From Chloroflexota bacterium (lineage in GTDB: Bacteria; Chloroflexota; Limnocylindria; Limnocylindrales; CSP1-4): DNA of 33,178 nucleotides. Location: the NCBI GenBank assembly GCA_003158295.1, contig PMIP01000098.1, positions 1 to 33,178 on the forward strand. Direction: 5' to 3'. Each line of letters starts with the position of its first letter. Position 1 is the first letter of the stretch. Shown piece after piece: positions 28,803 to 33,178 of the stretch. A program made the translations under genes and the position numbers. A model generated the notes under the pieces. That model searched no databases and had not been told where the DNA came from. It worked only from the letters and a program-made list of their open reading frames with translations.

Positions 28803-28845
28803 AAAGTACCGCGGTCAATACGGTACCTGGCCTACCGCGGACTTT
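28803..28845. repeat. imperfect inverted repeat with 11-12 nt arms
   Basis: AAAGTACCGCGG (28803-28814) ... CCGCGGACTTT (28835-28845); arms are complementary except for one missing T. TACCGCGG also occurs as a direct repeat at 28807 and 28833. Confidence 0.6.
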
Positions 28846-28960
28846 GGAACTCGGCGGGTCACCCTCGATCGCTGACCGGCAGTGCTTCCGGAAGTCGAAC
28901 ACTATCGCTGGATCGCGACAGCCAATTCAGCGAAGCCATGAGCGACGCACTGCCGAGCGG

Positions 28961-29716
28961 TTACCCTCCCACCCACTCGTCACCGTCGAAGCGAGGATCC
29001 GACGGTGTCCTGCCCTTCAGGCAATCCCCAAGTTGTCGACGGACGTAGGCCATGCCAGAGACTTCGACCATCACTCTCGTGAGGTAGGCGTACCGGGCCG
29101 TCTCCGTCAGGACTTCCCTATGCGCGCGCCTTCGGTGCCCTCGGTCCCTCCGACGCAGCTCGCCTTTCGCCAACGCCTCGACGTACTCGTGTTGCTCTTC
29201 CTTCTCATCATAGGGCTCAGACCTCCCCTCAACTGCCGCGTGCGTAGCGGCAACCAAGTCCGCCAGAGTCTTGTATCTACAGCGAACAGCAGGTAAGAGG
29301 TCGTCGTAGATCGCGTTGATGGCCGCATCCATCTCGCGCCTGAACAGCTTCGCATACACCTCATGGAGGAAGGTGAGTTCAAAGGAGAGGCTACCCAGGT
29401 CGGGTGTATCCCATTGCCCATCGTTCATAGCCCGCCCAAGACTGAATCGGCTCTGGGTCAGCGCTGGCAGACCGAACGCCCATAAGGGCCCAGCAGACCA
29501 CGAGGGCGCCGGTGACAATCTCCAGTAGGCTGTCAGAGCAACTGCCGCGATCGTCAAGTTGATGACGTAGAGACCGTAGGTCGCGGGGACCTTGTGTATC
29601 TCAACTTCAAGTCCTTGGTACGTCCGAACGACCTGACTCAGGGTCAGGACCACGGTGACCGTGACGAGGAGCGCTAATGCGAGCGAGTACGGGAAGTACT
29701 CCGACAGGTCAGGCAC
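28961..29716 (-). CDS. membrane protein of unknown function (251 aa)
   Basis: Two predicted TM helices (SLALALLVTVTVVLTL and YGLYVINLTIAAVALTAYW) and a charged cytoplasmic C-terminal region. Overlaps the upstream gene end by 8 bp. Confidence 0.75.
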   Translation of the reverse strand: MPDLSEYFPYSLALALLVTVTVVLTLSQVVRTYQGLEVEIHKVPATYGLYVINLTIAAVALTAYWRLSPAPSWSAGPLWAFGLPALTQSRFSLGRAMNDGQWDTPDLGSLSFELTFLHEVYAKLFRREMDAAINAIYDDLLPAVRCRYKTLADLVAATHAAVEGRSEPYDEKEEQHEYVEALAKGELRRRDRGHRRRAHREVLTETARYAYLTRVMVEVSGMAYVRRQLGDCLKGRTPSDPRFDGDEWVGG

Positions 29717-30326
29717 CCGTCGGCATTTCCCGATTCGCTCGAGATGCCGTTCTAGACTCAGCAGAGAGCCATTCGCTGGCGGCGCGGACCCCCTCTGCCG
29801 TCGGCGAATAGAAGACTTGGCGACGCTGAGAATAGCGCCTAGCCCGTTTGGTCCTCGACAAGTGCGTCAGAAGAAGCGAGATGGAGAGACCCAACGCTAC
29901 CGCCGCCACGCTGTCCGCAACAACAGTGACAATCAAGACAACGTTGGCGTCCCAGTCGCGGGCCCACCCGTAGAAGAGCAGCCCCAGGAACGCAAGCGCG
30001 AGCATGGAGAACACGCCCGCCAAGGCCATGGCCAGCTCCTTCTGCCTGCGTCGATCGCGAAGCTGCTCGTTGAGTGACTCGAATTGCGGCGTCCCCTTGC
30101 GCACGTAGCCCCGCTCCTGTAGCCGCGCCAGTGCAGATCGTGCGTCTCCAGGAAGGAGCATCGCTTGGACCGAGACGCTCGCGAGGGTTTCCTGCTGCGA
30201 GGTCCACAGCGCCCGCAACACCCTGAGCTCATCGTTGCTAATCGCGGCGGAAGGAGAAGAGCCATCCGCGGGATGTTGCAGGATCATCGTTTCCCCCAAC
30301 CGAAGCCAATTGGCCGATCGCGGCAA
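29709..30326 (-). CDS. winged-helix-like protein containing a transmembrane hairpin
   Basis: ISNDELRVLRALWTSQQETLASVSVQAMLLPGDARSALARLQERGYVRKGTP resembles a wHTH; two TM helices follow; then RRQVFYSPTAEGVRAASEWLSAE resembles a wing and C-terminal helix. An internal start at ATG 30287 is possible. Confidence 0.75.
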   Translation of the reverse strand: MPRSANWLRLGETMILQHPADGSSPSAAISNDELRVLRALWTSQQETLASVSVQAMLLPGDARSALARLQERGYVRKGTPQFESLNEQLRDRRRQKELAMALAGVFSMLALAFLGLLFYGWARDWDANVVLIVTVVADSVAAVALGLSISLLLTHLSRTKRARRYSQRRQVFYSPTAEGVRAASEWLSAESRTASRANREMPTGA

Positions 30327-30556
30327 GATTACCGCTTTTGCGGCCGCGCGCGTGTGGCATCGGAGCCATTCTTCGCTTCCTGATCGACCATGCCGGCTCC
30401 CGATCTGCTCATCGCGTTTGTCCGAGGCCGCGAGCGGCAGTCGCCGATTCCCCGCTTCTTGCGCCTTGGCATGGTCGGTGATTGCACGACCCTTCTAAGC
30501 TTCAGGACAGTGGCGACACGTTTCTTTGAGCGCCGCTTCTAGGGGGAGTCGCTCCA

Positions 30557-32275
30557 ATGCCCGACTCGTACATGGATGCCCGCACGCAAGGCATAGGTGA
30601 GCTCATCGAACAGCGTCAGCTGTTCAGGGTGCCCGACCATCAACGGGACTTCGCGTGGGATCACGACGACGAGGTGGCGACGTTCCTAGACGATGTCGAA
30701 CGAGCCCTGCACGATGGCGCGCCTGAGTACTTCCTCGGCCTGATCGTTCTTGTGAAACCTCGGGAATCCAACCCATGGGAAGTGCTGGACGGTCAACAGA
30801 GGCTCGCCACAACGACCATGGTCTACGCCGGCATTCGGGAGTGGCTGCATGCCGCCGGGTTGTCCAGCGAAGGGATCAAGGTGCAGGATCGCTTCATTGG
30901 CATGAGCGCGCTTGGCGAACGGGAAGACCGTGCCCGACTCACTCTCAACGTCAACGACCGAAAGGCCTTTCACGACCTCGTCGTCAACCGCTGCAACGAG
31001 GAGACTCTCAGGCTGCGCCGGGACGCGGCGGGCCGCAACTCTTCGGTTCGACGGCTGATTGAGGCGGCGCTGACCTGTCGGGAGAAGGTGGCCAAGTTCG
31101 CTGCCGACGCGGGGCCCGAGCCGCCCCAGCAGGCACAGTCTCTCTACGCACTCGCCAACTACCTGCGAGACAAGACGACCGTTGTCGTGATGAACGTTGC
31201 GTCAACTGCTAACGCCTACGTGATATTCGAATCGCTCAACGACCGAGGTCTCGATCTGTCGGTGCTCGATCTAGTGAAGAACCATCTGTTTGGTCGGGCA
31301 GGCGGCCACCTCGCCGAGGTTCAAGCGAACTGGATGAGAATGGCCGCCAACCTTGGCGACAGACCCGCAGACGACTTCTTGAAGGTTTTCTGGACGTCGA
31401 AGTACGGGCGAATTCAGCGCGGGCGGCTATTCGAGGAGTGGCGTCTCAAGTACGGCACAACTGACGTGGTTGCCTTGTCAGACGAGCTGGCCACGAGCGC
31501 CGACCTATTCTCAGCGCTCGACGTCCCTGACCACGAGATCTGGTCCGGGCACTCCAACCAAACCAGGCGGTTAGTGAGGGCGTTGGGTCTCCTCGGCAAT
31601 CAGCAGGTCCGCCCGGTGATGCTAGCGGCCGTCCGTTCGTACACCCCCGAACGAATGGAACGCCTGCTGGAGCATTTGGCGACGCTGACCGTTCGCTATC
31701 AGACTGTGGGAAAGGGGCGGACGGGGCTCTTGGAAATCGCATGCGCCAGGCTTGCTCGCGGAATCGCAGACGGCAGTCTGAAGTCCCCCGAGCGAGTGTG
31801 GTCTGAGATTTCTCCTCTCGTCCAGGGCGACGACGAATTCCGACAGGCCTTCCGTCGCTACACGGAGAGCAATGCATCCAGGGCCCGCTACATCTTGACT
31901 GAGCTTGAGCGCACGGCTTACCGCGTCGCCAATGGCAGTGACCGCGACGTGGCCCCAACTGAGGACCTCAGCCTTGAACACATCCTGCCGCGCAACCCAG
32001 GCTCTGAATGGTCAGCGGAGATGCAAGCCGACCGGGACCTTCGCGAGTTAGCTTCGAGGATCGGCAACATGTGTCTCCTCGGAGAAGACACGAACCGACA
32101 ACTGGGCAGCAAGGGTTTTGCCTCCAAGCGCGAGAGGCTCAAGGCTTCTGGCGAGCTTGTGCTCACGGCAGAAGTAGCTGCCTTTCAGCAGTGGGATCGA
32201 ACAGCGATCGAAACCAGACAGGAGCGCATGGCCGATTTGGCGGTCAAGACCTGGCCTCTGCCATCACGCAGCTGA
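30557..32275 (+). CDS. GmrSD-like DUF262/DUF1524 (HNH) restriction-type protein
   Basis: DUF262: FRVPDHQRDFAWDHDDEVATFLDDVERAL...YFLGLIVLV...WEVLDGQQRLATTTM...FESLNDRGLDLSVLDLVKNHLF. DUF1524: LSLEHILPRNPGSEW...RIGNMCLLGEDTNRQLGSKGFASKRERLKAS. Confidence 0.93.
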   Translation: MPDSYMDARTQGIGELIEQRQLFRVPDHQRDFAWDHDDEVATFLDDVERALHDGAPEYFLGLIVLVKPRESNPWEVLDGQQRLATTTMVYAGIREWLHAAGLSSEGIKVQDRFIGMSALGEREDRARLTLNVNDRKAFHDLVVNRCNEETLRLRRDAAGRNSSVRRLIEAALTCREKVAKFAADAGPEPPQQAQSLYALANYLRDKTTVVVMNVASTANAYVIFESLNDRGLDLSVLDLVKNHLFGRAGGHLAEVQANWMRMAANLGDRPADDFLKVFWTSKYGRIQRGRLFEEWRLKYGTTDVVALSDELATSADLFSALDVPDHEIWSGHSNQTRRLVRALGLLGNQQVRPVMLAAVRSYTPERMERLLEHLATLTVRYQTVGKGRTGLLEIACARLARGIADGSLKSPERVWSEISPLVQGDDEFRQAFRRYTESNASRARYILTELERTAYRVANGSDRDVAPTEDLSLEHILPRNPGSEWSAEMQADRDLRELASRIGNMCLLGEDTNRQLGSKGFASKRERLKASGELVLTAEVAAFQQWDRTAIETRQERMADLAVKTWPLPSRS

Positions 32276-32381
32276 CGAGGACGTTTGCGATCCGCCGGGT
32301 GCGGTCGTGGCGTGTCCAGGCACTACGCTCCCGCGGACCTACTCGGGCTAACTTCAGATCAGACGCTGGGCCCGAATCCCC

Positions 32382-32585
32382 CTACGCCTCGTACTCGAAG
32401 CTCAGCTTCATCTGGACCCGGTACTCCACGATCTCGTCGTTCTCGACTCGGGCCGTGGACTGGACCACCTCTATGGTGCGGATGTTCCGCACCGTCTTGG
32501 AGGCGATCGCGACGGCCTGGCGGGCCGCGTCGCTCCACGAGTGCTGGCTGGTTCCGACCATCTCCCGGACGATTAGCACGCCCAT
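32382..32585 (-). CDS. dodecin family flavin-binding protein
   Basis: 67 aa: VREMVGTSQHSWSDAARQAVAIASKTVRNIRTIEVVQSTARVENDEIVEYRVQMKLSFEYE matches the dodecin pattern along its length. Confidence 0.95.
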   Translation of the reverse strand: MGVLIVREMVGTSQHSWSDAARQAVAIASKTVRNIRTIEVVQSTARVENDEIVEYRVQMKLSFEYEA

Positions 32586-32770
32586 CTGACTCCTCCCTTG
32601 GCGGGCGGGGGTATGCCGCCCGATCGAACGAAGTCTAGACGGCCTCGGCGTAACGCTCGGCGGCGGCGAGCGCGACGAAGCGGATCCGGCTCTTCTCGAA
32701 CCGGAGCTCTAGATAGGCGGCGGGGCCGTTGCGGTGCCCGGCCGGGTGCGGGCCGGCCCGGCCATTCGCT

Positions 32771-33178
32771 CTACGGCGCGAAGTAGCCGGTCACGTCGAA
32801 GATCACCTGGGCGGTCGGACCCAGGGTCGCGGCGGCATAGGTGACCGATAGCGTCCCTCCGGTACCGAGAGCCACCGTGACCGCGTTGGCTCGGTCGTCG
32901 GCGAGTGGGAAGTTGAGAGTCGAGCTGGTCGGGTTGTTAGCCGCCACAGGACCAACGGAGAGGAACCCGGCGCTGGATTGCTGAGTGACCGTGAGGTTGC
33001 CGGTTACTGCAGTGGCGCCGGAGGCGACTCCACCATGCCCCGTCACCGCGAAGCTCTGGGCCACATGGGAGCCAAAGATGCCTAGGCCACCGGTGTGATC
33101 GCGAGTGTCGAGGATGCGGGCCGGAGTGAGTGGTACGTATGCGGCGCCGGTCAGATCGGGCGTGAAGTAGCCGGTGAC
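32771..33178 (-). CDS. modular secreted/surface protein with ARILDTR...VIFDVTGYF repeats (N-terminus beyond right edge)
   Basis: The open frame runs to the window edge: VTGYFTPDLTGAAYVPLTPARILDTRDHTGGLG...PTAQVIFDVTGYFAP-stop. One full module plus the end of the preceding one. Confidence 0.85.
   Translation of the reverse strand, partial: VTGYFTPDLTGAAYVPLTPARILDTRDHTGGLGIFGSHVAQSFAVTGHGGVASGATAVTGNLTVTQQSSAGFLSVGPVAANNPTSSTLNFPLADDRANAVTVALGTGGTLSVTYAAATLGPTAQVIFDVTGYFAP

Noticed and set aside
32638-32765. Minus-strand frame ending ...PAAYLELRFEKSRIRFVALAAAERYAEAV-stop
   Set aside because: Looks somewhat protein-like, but it has no start codon outside the surface-protein gene and no family I can name; may be a degraded C-terminus.
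1-33178. tRNA, rRNA, CRISPR array, transposase or integrase
   Set aside because: None recognised on reading both strands; a dedicated tRNA/ncRNA scan would be needed to exclude small RNAs.

Overview
GC-rich bacterial chromosomal window. The gene content (DUF5317, DUF3105, an F420/deazaflavin-dependent nitroreductase-like protein, an LCP protein, dodecin) suggests Chloroflexota or Actinomycetota, but that is inference only. Most of the window is ordinary chromosome: an ABC transporter ATPase (cut at the left edge), cupin, GT39-like glycosyltransferase with an OLD-type TOPRIM protein, ECF sigma factor with a membrane-anchored BNR-propeller protein, GH51 arabinofuranosidase with a Tat lipoprotein solute-binding protein, LCP protein, DoxX-like protein, MetF, MMPL transporter, DUF3105 protein, atypical response regulator, Pcm, a DUF5317-MFS fusion, HD-GYP protein, dodecin, and a modular surface protein (cut at the right edge). 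The best candidate for an undescribed system is the accessory block at about 28.96-32.28 kb. It contains a GmrSD-like DUF262/DUF1524 (HNH) protein, divergently transcribed from a two-gene operon that encodes a winged-helix protein apparently interrupted by a transmembrane hairpin and a second membrane protein. Features missing from the ORF track include a 32-aa serpin C-terminal remnant, a roughly 50-bp remnant of the surface-protein C-terminus 21 kb from its intact relative, a tandem pair of small membrane proteins (the second only 59 aa), and an LCP gene whose conserved N-terminus has no canonical start codon. No rRNA, tRNA, CRISPR array or transposase was recognised.
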